The translations under genes and the position numbers were made by a program. 64,000 bases of DNA from Pontederia crassipes (lineage: Eukaryota; Streptophyta; Magnoliopsida; Commelinales; Pontederiaceae), in contig CM060192.1 in NCBI GenBank assembly GCA_030549335.1, forward strand, positions 25,548,157-25,612,156. The letters are read 5' to 3'. Shown here one piece after another: positions 35,703 to 48,524 of the stretch. Every line of letters begins with the position of its first letter. Positions within the stretch are counted from its first letter, which is position 1. The notes under the pieces were generated by a model that saw only the letters and a program-made list of their open reading frames with translations, did no database searches and was not told the origin of the DNA.

Positions 35703-37655
35703 TCATGTCTCATCATATGCTCGCTCATCTTCGGCAACGGGCAATTGCCCAAATGCCAGGAGACTCATGTGTCTTGTTCCTTCCATCATCATAGCTCGAA
35801 CAGCCTGCAGTGAAGCAAAGTAGAATGAGAGGGTCTTGAAAACAGGCTGATAATTGTGACCAATATTTAGAGCAACTGATGTAAGTGTTGCAACTTAAGT
35901 AATTGTTGACGATATATTTTTAGGGGAAATTGTTGATATTTTTTTAGGGAAATCGTTGATGATATTTATGAACAAGAATCACATAAGCAATATAAGCAGA
36001 GTATTTAAGTGTCAACTTAGGGCCTGCACATGTACCTTTGGAGCAAGGCAAATATTTCTCCATGAAGATGTCAGGCAAGAAGAAAATAATTACAAAAAAA
36101 CAAGGGAAATGCCAGGAAATAGAAAGAAATGCTAATGAAGGAACTATAGAACAAAGTATGTAAAGAATATTAATGGGTGATCTATGAGTCCAAAATGTTC
36201 ATGCTATATAACATGACACCTGAGGAAAGATACCCCACGCATACCTTTTCAATTTCACCGCAGATAATAGTGTGTTCATGCTAATGAAGGAATTATAGAA
36301 CAAAGTATGTAAAGAATATTAATGGGTGGATCTATAAGTCCAAAATGTTCATGCTATATAACATGACACCTGAGGAAAGATATCCCAAGCATACCTTTTC
36401 AATTTCACTGCAGATAATAGTGTTTTCTCTTAGAAATTGAAGTGCCTTCTCTCTGCCTTGTCCCAACCTGTCCAATATATTATTAGATGAAAGTGGTCCA
36501 TGACATGCCATCACTAACATGAATATAATGGTGGAGCAAAAGGTTCTGCAAGTGCTAACCCATACATTAGCTGTTACGATACATTCCATAGGGGTAACAA
36601 AACAAAATCTCTTTTACCATTTGTGAGATATGAGGTCAGAAGCACAAAATTCTGTTCATTCAACATGCACACTCCAATTTGAGAAATGTTCTCTAAAAAG
36701 AGCTGACAATATTAACAAATTTACCTATTATGCTAAATTCTTTACACGAGATAAGCAGAATATAAAGAGATAATAAACATGCAGAATGAAAAATACACAA
36801 ATTAACTTTCTAGATTCTTTATTACCTACGACGGGCATACCTTCCAAACCGAAAATAATCACAACTTCAGGTAGTAGAAATTCTTTTCATTATATTGGCA
36901 TTAGTAATATGGGCAACAGAATGAAATTAGTTGAACTTTTACGTGGACCCAAAATTCTCAGGTACAGACTTTTTTTCTACCCACTCGGGACCCACAGTAC
37001 ATGACCAAGGTTTTCAAACTCGCGAGTTTACAATGACTGATTACATCCAGTAAACTCGAAAGTTTACGTTAACTTCCCCCCTCAAACTTTTATTGATGTT
37101 GCATGGGATCCTCCTCCCCCCGATTGGTTAAGCTCAATTTTGATGGCTCCCCGGGGGAAGGAGGTGCTGGTTTTATCATCCATTCCTCTAATGGTGTTTT
37201 ATTGCATGCAGGGTCCTTCTGGCTTCCGCTATCCTTTGTGCCCGAGCTCGAGGCGACGGCATTGCTGCTTGGTCTTTGAGCCTGTCGGGACCTGGGTTAC
37301 GAGAATATTTGGGCGGAGTCTGACTCACACAACCTGATTTCCTTATTCAGCATGCATTGTTGAGGCCTTGGTGGATACATGGGATGATTAACGATATTTT
37401 GGAGCTTTTACATGTTTTTTTGGATATCAAGTTTACACACTGCTATCGTGAATGCAACCGCTGTGTGGATATTTTGGCTAACCAGGGACGTGCTGATGCG
37501 CCTGGTATTTTTTGGGATCACAACCCCACTTTGGGGTTGATCCAGCACTTGTCTAACGACAATTTGGGAATGAAATATATCAGATAAGCACTTCTTTTGA
37601 AAAAAAAAACTCGAGATGTAAACTCGAATCATAAACTCATAGAGTTTATATACAT

Positions 37656-37696
<41 letters not shown>

Positions 37697-40600
37697 TACA
37701 TTTAATATTATATGTTATAAAAATATTTGCGAAAAATAATTTCTATATGCTAGTTTCAAATGTAATGAGTTTGTTGGTCATATTTCAACTCATTCATATA
37801 TGAATTGTATAACAATTCATCACAACCTACAAATAGATGAAACACAAGTTAAAACGTAAAGAATTCATAGTTTATACATCAAATTACCAAAGTAGTCCAT
37901 GAGTCACGCAAATTGAAATATGAAGTATTCTTAGTTGCTAAATCATGAAGGTTCAGTGCTACTTTAATTTCAATTTTGACCTCAAATCTTAGTTAAATGC
38001 CTAACTTTTGCATATGACGATTCCACTTGTAGACTCAGCCGATAAACTCAAGTGCACCCGAGTCCACTATGGTCTAATTGAGTTTAGCATTAAGTCTGAT
38101 TCGACAACGAGTTAACTCGATTTCATGGCTAAACTCATACGAGTTTACAACTCAAACTCGAGAGGTTGTGAACCATGTGCAGGACTATTAGCACCTAACC
38201 AATTCAATGTCGATGATGTCCAAGACTACTAGCACCTAGCAATTCGAAATCGAGATAAAAACAGAACGGTATCCTCTTGATCTAGTGGTGACTCAGAAAT
38301 TGAATCTGGGGCTACTAGTTCTCGTCGACCCTGGAACACAACTTTGCTACGCAGTTGTGCCAACAAAACTTGGTTGCTCAGCTACATACTAATACTCAGA
38401 ACTGGACTGTTGAAGCTTAAGCATGCAAAGGCCATCTTCAAATGGAACTTTGCTAAAGATTGATTTCAAGAATTAATTGTTCAAATCAGTTGATAGTAAG
38501 TCAGTCATACCAACGAAGTTTATAATAAGTAACATGATACAAGTTACAAGCAAGTTAATATCGATTTAGAAACATGGAGAAACATTACGAAGAAGCTAAA
38601 CACTGATTCTTTCAAGCAGAATCTGCAGCTGCTAATTTAAACAAGGAACCTAAGGCAACATGATCATAATGCAATTGACAAACCTTTGTTCTCCATAACT
38701 GTACCATGATCCCTTCTTGGCCACAACATCCATTACCTCAGCACAATCCAGAACACAACCCTGCACACCAATCCATGGTATAAAATGTTGTACTTGAGCA
38801 TAATAAGCTAGAGAGTAGCTTTTTTATAAGCTTACCAACTTACTAACTCCCTCCCCAAATATGATCTCAAACTCAGCTTGTTTGTAAGGCCTAGAAACCT
38901 GGAGAAATAACACATATGACTACAGACCCACATAAATATACTATGAAAAAATTATATCTGTATGTATGCAGGAATATCATGATGCAGAGGGTGGATCTGC
39001 ATTAGAAAATGCAAGGCAACAAATTGGTGAACTAATCCGTCCATCAAAGGATCCACATTAGAGATACCAGATAACAAATTCGTGATCTGTTCCATCAAAA
39101 GTTAATTAGCTTCAAACTGCTGCTATACTATGAGAACAAAGTTCAGAAATTCCTGCATCAAATCATCAATCATGAAGTGAAAATCAAGTTTGGCAAACAT
39201 CATCAGTATTTATAGAGGTTCCGTAGGTTAGAAGCTAAGTCAAACTAAGTTCTCAGCAGCTTCCACCTTTAGGTCATCATCTTGATAGATTGTTTTGTTT
39301 AGTCGCACAATCCAACCATTCATCCATAGGCTCTTTATAGTGAGTGGCAGATGGATGGAAACCATAACAAATATGCCTATAACTTTTTTAATTTTTGAGA
39401 GGATAAAGGATCATCACCGGGATTGCAGTTGTCATCCATATATATATAGATATAGATATAACAATATGCCTATAACTGCAGAAACAGAAAAAGAGAAACA
39501 AGAAGAGAACCAGACAAAACACATATATAGAAAGTAATAATGATCAAGGAAGGTGGAGAGAAAGACGTGTAACTATTGTTACGTAAAATTCAATAAAAAG
39601 ACCTACAGAAATTCACATGTAAGATCTAGTGACATACATAACTGGAAAAGAGTATGACAATAAATGCATAAACAAAAATTTTGTTTGTCATACTTTGCTC
39701 TTTTGCACTCTTACACGCACCCTTATTCCGATATCTTCATCTCCTTTTACCTCCAAAAGGAAAAAGGGAATCATCAATATATTAAAGAATAGATGAGTAC
39801 TACTATTTTAGAAAGTACGAACAAAGATGAGCAATTTGATCCAGAAAAACAAAAAAATTTGCAAGCTGTTCAGATTACAGATTTTATTTTTCCCATAGGG
39901 CGTATTTCAAGTCGAAGAGATGCAAAAAACTTCAAAGCAATCCCTCCACTAGTGACTTCAGGGTTTCCATAAAATACGCCAATCTGAGCAAAATAAACTG
40001 GAAATTAATGAAGATAACGAGGTACAGAAATTAGCTAAACACAAATTCCAAACCTTGTATCTAATCTGATTTAGGAAGATAAGAGTACAACCAGCTTTTG
40101 AGGCATTGCCTGACATTTTACGCAATGCTTGACTCATTAGACGAGCCTGCAGACCAATTTGCTGCATGCCTATCTCACCCTACAAAAAAGATTTACTTTT
40201 CAACTTTGCTCATGCAATACCATTATTATAAGGACTACCAGGCATATAACAAAAAACTCACTTCAATTTCTGCCCGTGGAGTAAGAGCTGAGACTGAATC
40301 CACGCATATGAGATCTATAGCTCCAGATCTGCACATACGATCTGCAACTGAGATGATACAAATATCAGATAATCAAGAATAAGAGTTTTAATGATCTTCT
40401 CTCTCCACTATCAGTACAACATCTGCATGTATTCCAGAAAAGTAAACAGCTTATCGTAGCAACCATTAGATTAGATTTGAGGAGTGATCTCATAAAGGAA
40501 TTTCAAGCCACGTAACCACATGCATATGATATACAACTATAAGAAGTTGAAGTGAAATAAGCTAGAGAGAAAGTTACTTTCTAGTGCCATTTCACCGTTA

Positions 40601-42411
40601 TCAGGTTGGCAAACAATCAAATTTTCAATGTCTACCCCCAATGCCCTGGAATAAGCTGGATCGAAAGCATGCTCCGCATCGACAAGCATGGCGTTGCCTC
40701 CTAGTTTCTGCAAGTGTTTTTCCAATAAGTTTGTCAACATCATATATCTTTTTTTTTCCTTGAAGAAATATCAAGTTCTAGTATTTTCGACATCCTGAAC
40801 AAATCCAAAAGAAATCTCTATATTGCATCCTCATATAGTCTAACGCTGAATGGAAAATGCGTACCTGCACTTCTGCAATTGCATGTAGAGCAAGAGTGGT
40901 CTTTCCGCTGCTTTCTGGACCAAATATCTGTGGAAATTTAGCCCTTAGCCAGAAATCTTTTTTTTTTTACAACCAGAAAAAGATAATCCATAAGTCTATC
41001 AGATAACAGTGGTAATTGCCATTTTTCATCCAGTAATTTTCTTTGGAGTAAAGGGCAGCTTTGTAAAATATTAAACTTGTAATATCAAGTCATCCTGAGA
41101 TTTAAAATTAATGCAAAACACAATACCTCTACAATTCTTCCTTTGGGAAGCCCCCCACCTAATGCAAAATCCAACGTCAAACAACCACTCGGAAAGGTCT
41201 CACTGCATTTGCAAACTGATTAAATGCTTAAAACTGAAAGATCAAAAGAACAAGATTGCTTTTTCTTTCAGGAAAATACATACACCAGAGCACCACCAGT
41301 ACTGCCTAGTCTAGTAACACTTCCTTTCCCAAATGAACTATTTATGTCATTCATTGCTGCTTCAAGTGCCTTTTGCTGCAAATGGTCAATACTGATTTAG
41401 ACAGAATCAAGGGAGAATGAAGGAGTACACCACTTTGACGTTAACACTTAGAATGAACTAGTCGAGTACTAAACCAAAAATATGGGAAAATCCTTTCAAA
41501 CTGCAGTTTGATATCCTTAAATATCCGTGCTGACCAATGACTGTGCTAGTTATCAGGTATGTGCTAAAGGTAGATAAGGTTTCGAACCAAGTGAGTGTAT
41601 GCTCAAAAGTATTTCAAAAGCATGGAACTGTGTTCAAATGGTATTTACTGTGTGCACACTTCTCGATCATTTTATTTTGCCATGGACACAAGGTTTAACT
41701 CAAGAAGCTCGAGTAAAAATGAATCATCTGATATTCTCTGTACACAGCTCAGACGAAGCCAACATTTTTTCTTCCTGAGCAGCAAAAATCTCGTATGAAA
41801 TATATACATCACTAACAGTTTAGCACAAGCACTAGAAGTGGCAGGAGTTATGACAATTTCTCTTGAGAAGTTGTTCCGTAGCATATAACATGTGAGCTTC
41901 ATACAGGCACATGGTGTGCATGCCACTAAGAATAAAAGGCACAAATTTTTCACTGTTGCTTAAAAATATTTAAGGGCCCAACACATTATAACGACATGAA
42001 ACTATCTGGAAGTAAAGATACCATCTTTCCGACAAAGATTATACCCCCAAAAGTATTTCCCCCCAGAAGGAATTCGCAATGAATGGTGTCCATGTTCGCA
42101 TGAATAAAAACCGAAAACCACCTATAAGGGGTTCCGGCTCCAAATGTCAAACTAATAATGGAACCCCAAGTAATAACTCTTACCCGGTCTATGAGACGAG
42201 GGTCAGTGTCCCCTGAGAGGGCGCCATTTCCCTTCATCTCGAACTCGCATCGAAGCTTCACTGCTCTCCTCCTCCTCCTGGGCAGAGAGGACGACGAGAT
42301 TGGGAGCCACGAGGAGGCGACGGAGGACGACGACGACGACGAGGAAAGGAGGGATGGAAGCATGGAAGGAGAAGGAGTTAGTCTTGTGGGAGAACAGATC
42401 ATGACGCCCAT
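35703..42411 (-). CDS. RECA1: Chloroplast RecA homologue (RECA1-type)
   Basis: Thirteen exons read on - give 425 residues: 42184-42411, 41284-41375, 41127-41202, 40865-40927, 40578-40707, 40262-40347, 40054-40179, 39879-39983, 39694-39750, 38836-38898, 38684-38760, 36395-36467, 35703-35804. All junctions use GT-AG and keep frame. The N-terminus is Ser/Arg-rich (a run of eight Ser, then RRRRR), fitting a plastid transit peptide. The RecA core follows: [20 protein letters not shown], Walker [10 protein letters not shown] (exon 4), the block [13 protein letters not shown], Walker [11 protein letters not shown] (exon 6), and loop-2 [21 protein letters not shown]. It ends ERAYDET. RecA promotes strand exchange in repair of plastid DNA. 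Start at 42411 is the first ATG in frame with the transit-like segment. Exon 12 is partly duplicated downstream. Confidence 0.95.
36122..36423. repeat. 149-bp tandem duplication covering the 3' end of RECA1 exon 12 and its donor
   Basis: GCTAATGAAGGAA at 36131 recurs at 36280, 149 bp away, and the match continues to TTTTCAATTTCAC-GCAGATAATAGTGT (ends about 36273 and 36422). On - the duplicated part holds the codons for the end of exon 12 and a second copy of its GTATGC donor, at about 36240-36245. Only the copy at 36395 is joined to the full exon 12. Confidence 0.9.
37080..37609 (+). pseudogene. 3' fragment of a LINE: RNase H-like domain with poly(A)
   Basis: Wording such as [16 protein letters not shown] (about 37140-37190), [11 protein letters not shown] (about 37245-37280) and a late RxCNxxVDxLANQG block (about 37455-37490) marks a RVT_3-type RNase H of a plant LINE. 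The frame changes at least twice. A run of ten A at about 37600-37609 fits a retroposed 3' end. It lies within the hAT element of RECA1 intron 11. Confidence 0.7.
37655..37692. repeat. (TA)n microsatellite
   Basis: An uninterrupted TA run of about 35 bp follows the LINE fragment inside the hAT element. Confidence 0.95.
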
Positions 42412-43080
42412 CACCGGTGAGGAGAAGAAGCGGTAGAACGCGAGTAACAAAGAGACGAAATTTTGGAGTGAAAAGGATTGCGGCCTGTGAGAGGAGTTTA
42501 GAGAGGTTTCTCTTTTTTTCAGTTATATACTACGACATATATTTTTGTAGCATTGTTTTCTTCGTTAATAAAAAAATAAAGGGTTGGAGCAGATTAATAA
42601 GCCACTTCTTCTCCTAGTTTAAATAAAATTTCGATTTTGTACGAACTAATGCGAATCTAAAAAATTTTATTAGAAGTTTCATTTGTTCCTATCAGTTACG
42701 CCGAGCAGTCTAATCAAATTAATTAGACTCCACGATGAATACTTTTGGGGATAATAAAAAAATCAAAATTTTCATTTATAAGCAAAATTAATATATATAT
42801 ATATCTAAAATTTTAAAAGTATGAGAGGCTGGGACCCTCCTATACTATATGTGAGTTTGCCCCTCTAACGAGAGTTTTAATTATTATTATACTTTTTTTT
42901 TCAATGAATAATGCTATATCCTCCTAAATCATCTCACAGAGGTTAGTGTTAGAAAAATTATTAGGTCAAAATTTTTCAATATATGTATATGTATTGGTTA
43001 TAAATTAGTCGCAACACCAAGCGAACCAACGTATAAGTCCTTAGCCATTGCATAAACGAGTAAGAAATGGTAATTCCCAC
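42412..43080. other. RECA1 upstream region and AT-rich spacer
   Basis: The first about 120 bp upstream of the RECA1 start should hold its 5' leader. Beyond that the sequence is AT-rich with a short (TA)n run near 42790. I see no gene. Confidence 0.4.
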
Positions 43081-43081
43081 A

Positions 43082-43609
43082 TGTAACGATCGAGGTTTAA
43101 GAATCAAGATGGTTTGATAAATAGTTTTATATGGACAAAATACGGAAATGATCATGGGTTTATATGTAGCTATCCCTTTCATCTATTAAAATGTGTTTTA
43201 AATTCGTACAGGCCAATGACTCAGAGCGAATAATATTTTGATTAGATTGGGAGTGTTATAGAATGATATCAGAGCCAACATCACGTGCTCACTTGAGTCA
43301 TGTGGGAAACATGTAGTCATGGGCTAATACGAACCTTGCTCAACGAAGACGTGGAGCCCTTTATAGGGGGAGATTGTAACGAGATCTAAGAACCAAGATG
43401 GTTTGATGAATAATTCCACATGGACAAAATACAGAGGTGTGGTTATGGTCTTATATGTAACTACCCCATTCACCATAGTTCCACATGAACAAAACAGAGA
43501 GGTTGTCATGGTCTTATGTATAGCTACTCCCTTCACCTATCAAAACGTGTTTTAAATTCGTGCAAGCGATCCAAAACGAATAATATCTTGATTGGACTAT
43601 GGTGTTACA
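43082..43609 (+). mobile_element. TRIM (terminal-repeat retrotransposon in miniature)
   Basis: Two LTRs, 43082-43260 (179 bp) and 43375-43609 (235 bp), start TGTAACGA. The second ends TGTTACA and the first ends TGTTATA. Between them are a primer-binding site one mismatch off initiator tRNA-Met (TGATATCAGAGCC, 43264-43276), about 85 bp of filler, and a polypurine tract ATAGGGGGAGAT just before the second LTR. Flanks CCACA and CTACA match at 4 of 5 positions. The second LTR is longer because a segment around TTCCACATG-ACAAAA is duplicated. There is no coding capacity. The 5S-like block of Cassandra TRIMs is absent. Confidence 0.85.
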
Positions 43610-44690
43610 CTACATCTATGCTTTCATGTGTATGCAAGAATAAATAAATTCATATAATATGTTTGATTGAAAGATCCAAAGAGTAAAGGAGAATTTGGAA
43701 AAGACTTAAAGTATATGATTAGAGAAAAAGGAAAAAAAGAAACTAAAATTTTTAATAGGTGTAAAAATTATAATTAATTTGAAATTAGGATTTAAATTTA
43801 AACTAGGGCCCAAGGATAAGTTGGATGGACAAAAGATTCTCGGGTATGATAAAATTAGGGGGCGCTTCTTTACAAGTTAAATTATTTGGATCCACCACAT
43901 TGTCTTATTTATTTATTTTAATTTTCAATTAATCTAAATTGCCTAACAAATAAAACATAAAAAATATATAAAAATTCATCAAATAATATTATTACCATCA
44001 TAATTAATTATATTAATTTATTTTAAAATTATTTTTTAATATTTTTATTCATATGAATTGCATTTAGTTATTATTTTAAATATTATATACATTACCATTA
44101 TTTTCATTTAAAAAAAGATATGAAATATTTATAAATATATTTATTTAATTTATTAATTTTATTTGAGTTTTTAGTTGGATTATATAATATTTATCTTAAT
44201 ATTAGTGATAAAGAGTATTTTATTAAAAGTCGTATAGTGTCATTTAAATTGCTAAAAATATTATTTGTACGTAATAAATAAGGTAATGCATATTGCTGGT
44301 AATTTAATAAGTAGCAATCTTTCTATTAGGCAATGCAGATTACTAGGTAATATGAAAAGATAATACAATAAACGCCTCCTAGAAGTTTTGTGCAATACAA
44401 TATTTTAATAATATGTAATATTTAATTACAAAAAATTAATAGATACAAATATTAATTATTTTTATTAATTTGAAAAATAGGTTCATTAAAGATAAATTAT
44501 GGGTTTAAAATAATAGATGTGAAGTTCAGTTGGGTTGGATTTAATAAATTAAATCAAAATTGATTTAATAGATAGATCAAAATATTACTAAAAGTTAAAA
44601 GTTGCATGGATTACATTAAATTAAAATTGAAGTTTTAATTATAACTAATTTGTGATTATCACTCTATAAATATGACCTAAGGGGTCGACC
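43610..44690. other. Strongly AT-rich spacer
   Basis: No gene, terminal repeats or other structure were recognised in this stretch. Confidence 0.4.
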
Positions 44691-44989
44691 GTCCTCCACC
44701 GTACAAAAGTGTCCACTCTTGTTTCTCTATCTCGACTCATGTGTTCCTCCTATGGCGGCTACAATCGAGGTGCACTTGGCAGACCAAGGCTCAAGGTGAC
44801 ATGCGACATTGTGTGGGAAGGCAAGGCGCGATATACGAAAAGTGCAACAGGTGACATTCGGCAACTAGCGAGCATGACAACTAGGTGGGTGCTTCTCAAT
44901 GGGTGAAGGTATAAGGCGCAACTTCTTCGACAATCAGATTAGCAACACAAAGATTGTGACGCCAACATGGTCAAAACAACGACGACTTT

Positions 44990-45651
44990 GGGTCGACAAG
45001 AAGGCAACGCTAGTTGCCTCCCAGTAGTCTCTCATTAGCGTCGCCTTTGAATTACAACACCTCGATGCCATACGTGGTGCCTTCTCGACGCTATGGAGTA
45101 ATTATTGTTATGCGTAGGAAAAGGCAAATGCGTGATAAATTATAGCGCTAGATTAGTGTCATCCTTTGTGATGCTAAAGTGGCTGAAATGTGTTGCACGT
45201 GTTGTCGACGCCATTTAGACGCTATACTGGCCTGATGGCAATGCCATGGTGCCATCGGTTACTAGCATTGCTAATATTTTTGTGATGCTATTATGAGTCT
45301 AATGTGTCGCTATATTTTTGCGACGCTATGGCGAATCTATTGTGGTGCAAACGTTTATTAAAATGAATATTCCTACATATATTAGTTATTAATTATAAAT
45401 CAATTGAATATTAGTTATAAATGTAATCTTATATATAAATAGAAATATAAATATATGTACATAAATACAAATACACACACATATATATACCTATATTGTA
45501 GCATGATTGAGGGAAGTTGAGTTGGATTGATAGTGTCACATCTCTTGTAGCACGAAGGTGACGCTAATGTGTGGCTATGTGTTATAACATCTCGTTAGCA
45601 TCATTTTAAGACGCAATGTTGTGTTTCTAATCATGCTATTTCTTGTAGTGT
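44990..45651. mobile_element. CACTA-type terminus with subterminal repeats
   Basis: The right end reads TTTCTTGTAGTG (45640-45651), the exact reverse complement of the common plant CACTA terminus CACTACAAGAAA. Upstream, variants of GCGACGCTA and TAGCGTC recur in both orientations (for example near 45028, 45088, 45210, 45285, 45323 and 45552), as subterminal transposase-binding repeats do. The left end was not found, so the element is truncated or its other end is diverged. Confidence 0.65.
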
Positions 45652-46259
45652 AATATGTGTGATTAATTATGAAATATGTAAGAACTTGATTTTTTAATCA
45701 GGAGCAATTTGATCTTTGGATCAAAACCTTCATGACTTCCCCTATTTAAAGCCTCCAAACCTCCTCTTAAAAGACTTTTTTTCTCATGTCCACTTGACGG
45801 CCAGGGTTGGAAGACGATCAAGAAAGAGTACAAGGAGGAAGAAGAGGAAAGATATGAAAAAAGAGGAGAAGGACAAATTAGGGTTGATTAAGGTATATAA
45901 GGGGAATCAAACACATTTCTCCTCTTTCAATATTTGCACGATTTTATTGAGAGTGATAGGGACACCTTGTCCCTCTAAGGATTGTGATTGAGAGTTGCAT
46001 GACCTTAAGGGAATCCATGTTATGTCATGTATAATCATGTCGTCATGAGTTGAGGGAATCCATATTCCATGTCCTAGTTTTGATGTTTGATGATTCTAAA
46101 GGAAAACTCTAGAACTTGTATCTTCATGATCTTATATTGTTTAAACCATGCTAGAAACAGAATCTTATGCCTATGAATCATGCATTAATTATATTTTTTA
46201 TGATGTATATAGTTTCCCTTTACTTTTATGTCAAAACATGTATTTTCGGACTAAACATC
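45652..46259. other. Spacer, no recognised gene
   Basis: A 91-codon open frame (45716-45991) is lysine/arginine-rich in the middle and resembles nothing I know. It lacks other support and is most likely chance. Confidence 0.35.
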
Positions 46260-46625
46260 GGGTCTATAAGACGCTGGCAGGGTCGTGCCAATTTTAGGAA
46301 CAACCGTGATCGAGGGACAAGAAACAGGCTGATGAAACATTTTTGTAATGCCTGTGATGACTCTAACCAAACACAATCGTGACCAACCTGTTCACGTAAG
46401 CTATAAGATAGGGTTCATAAATAGCCTCTTTGTAATAGTCATGACCAAAATAGAATGATCGTGACGATGGTCCAGCACCGTTGTGATATATCAATCACGA
46501 ACTTAACTAATACTTAAAGAAATTTAATACAGAAATAATGGCTCTACTATGCTCGTGAACATGAAAGGTCATGACGGTTGATCACGAGCGTGATCAAGGT
46601 GTCATGAGCGTGACCAAGGCTGAAA
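46260..46625. repeat. Array of TCGTGACC / GGTCATGA words
   Basis: Variants of (A/G)TCGTGACC, GGTCATGACGG, CACGAGCGTGATC and CATGAGCGTGACC recur about ten times, for example near 46283, 46376, 46460, 46566 and 46583-46618. This is the fourth array of CGTGA-type words in the window and the only one not next to a recognised Athila gene. Confidence 0.6.
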
Positions 46626-48520
46626 AGTTCCATATGCTATTTTAAATCTTATTTTCAAAGAATTTATTATATACTAATTATTGTTGATTGTATATTACAC
46701 CTACATAGACAAATTGCATGTCGTTCAGTAACTAGGTTAAAATACGAAAATTAAGCACTGTAATAATGATTGTTGAATGTAAAATATAATGCACCCAGTT
46801 GATGAGGATCATTACATGTCGCCCCTCTATGGTCTTTATCGAATTGTCAGAAAATAATTTTTCTTACACCTCGGTGTATGTATTTTCTTCAAGAATAATT
46901 ATTATCATACCGACAATGGTATATGTATTCCTAGTCGCCTTCAGGCGAAGGAAACATTGTTTCCAAGGCTTAGGTAGCCTATTGTGAAAGCAATGACATA
47001 ATTCTCAACTATTGTAAAATCAAAAAATTGAATTGATAGATTAAAGCGAAAGTGGAGTTCGAAAGGATTATAAAGCAATCCTGAAAATTTTGTTGAGGCT
47101 AAGTGTAAGCCACTTATATGCCCATTGATGATTAATTATTGATGATGATTGTTTCCATACTACTAGTATGTTGATAATTTTTTATATGTCATGCCATGCT
47201 ATTTATGTTAAATGAACGATGATATATTGTTGTGTGTGACATGTAGATATGTTAAGTACATACATACCTTTCTTTTCTTATATATGAAATTGAATATGCG
47301 TATCATATAATGTTCTGTTTAGAATCATTCATTGCATAGCTTTTATATACTTTAGCTGAGAAATCTTACACCCCAGATCCATGCAGACAACTAAAGATTT
47401 TGGATGGATATCAACTCATAATGGCATAGTTTCACATGACGTAATAATGTTTAATAAAATCATGTTGTCGTTGTTGAGTCTAGTAGATTATTGATACTAA
47501 TACTATAGATGATCTTGAATAATGAATATTAGTTTATGCCTTACGTTCTATAACATATTGTTATAAATGTTTTATGAATTGTCGTTGAATTGATTATGAA
47601 TAATTTAACTATGATTATATAATGACGAACGGACTAACACAATCGAAATTCTCCTAATTGCTTCTAACTTTTAGGGTGAATTTTGAAATGTTACACAGAT
47701 GAATGTTCCAACTTATGTTAATAGATTAGGGCTACGACAACTGTTCACGACAAGAAAATAAGGAGCTTTTGAATTCCAACCAACAATAGATAAAAAAAAG
47801 AAAACAAATACATCCCAATCGCGAAATTATAGTGACAAAAAATTTGCCCCAAGATTTTAGAGAGAGGAGAAGAAACAAAAATACAAAAAAAAAAACAAAG
47901 AATGGGCTTTTGGTGCCAAGATTTCCAACTGCATAGAGAAGGGAAAAAGAAAAGGGAGGATGGACAAAAGTTTGGCTGTGTAATCATCTTGCCAAGAAGT
48001 AATGTTGGTCGCAAATTATTGTATAAGGAATAATAGTGATTTGTTTTTAATTCCCATCCAGTTGGCATAAGGAAAAAGAAAAGAGGTTTTATCGGATGAG
48101 CAATTCGGACCGAGTTCCAGATAGCCCGACCCAATATTTCAATAATGAGACCAAACTGAGAGTTAATTGAAAAATTATTTATAGTTGAATAGTTAAATAT
48201 TTATTATTTACAATGTTTATTATTATTATTATTATATTCATTTTGCTTGATGGTTGAATTAGTGTTCTACTTGGCTATCATGATCATATTATTTATTGTT
48301 ACTTATTATTCATTATTAATAATTGATAATAAAGAAATTAAATATGATTATTGATGCAAAATAGTTATGGATTAATGATTATTGTTTAATTATTTATTGT
48401 GGCCTAAATTGGTAATAATAAAGATAGACATCATAGATAAATAAGATAAAGATTGAAAATTGTGCTTCGAGATTGATTATGTCTTCGTTGCTTATAGATA
48501 ATTGAATTGAATGGAGTAAA
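46626..48520. other. AT-rich spacer, possible LTR remnants
   Basis: No coding region was recognised. A TGTTACA near 47690 could be an LTR end but has no partner. ATTATTATT-type low complexity is common at 48.2-48.4 kb. Confidence 0.35.
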
Positions 48521-48524
48521 TAAT

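Larger units (their letters stand above)
37006..38177. mobile_element. hAT-type element in RECA1 intron 11
   Basis: The left end CAAGGTTTTCAAACTCGCGAG and the reverse complement of the right end CATGGTTCACAACCTCTCGAG form imperfect inverted repeats. Flanks TACATGAC (36998-37005) and TGCAGGAC (38178-38185) match at 6 of 8 positions. Subterminal AAACTCG and GAGTTTA words recur on both sides. No transposase is present. A LINE fragment lies inside. Confidence 0.65.

Noticed and set aside
35419-35823. 134-codon open frame on +
   Set aside because: It is antisense to the last RECA1 exon and has no recognisable product.
43082-43609. Possible Cassandra element
   Set aside because: Size and tRNA-Met primer site fit a TRIM, but the 5S rRNA-like block that defines Cassandra is absent.
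45716-45991. 91-codon basic open frame
   Set aside because: No known domain, no splice or promoter support, and surrounding sequence is transposon debris.
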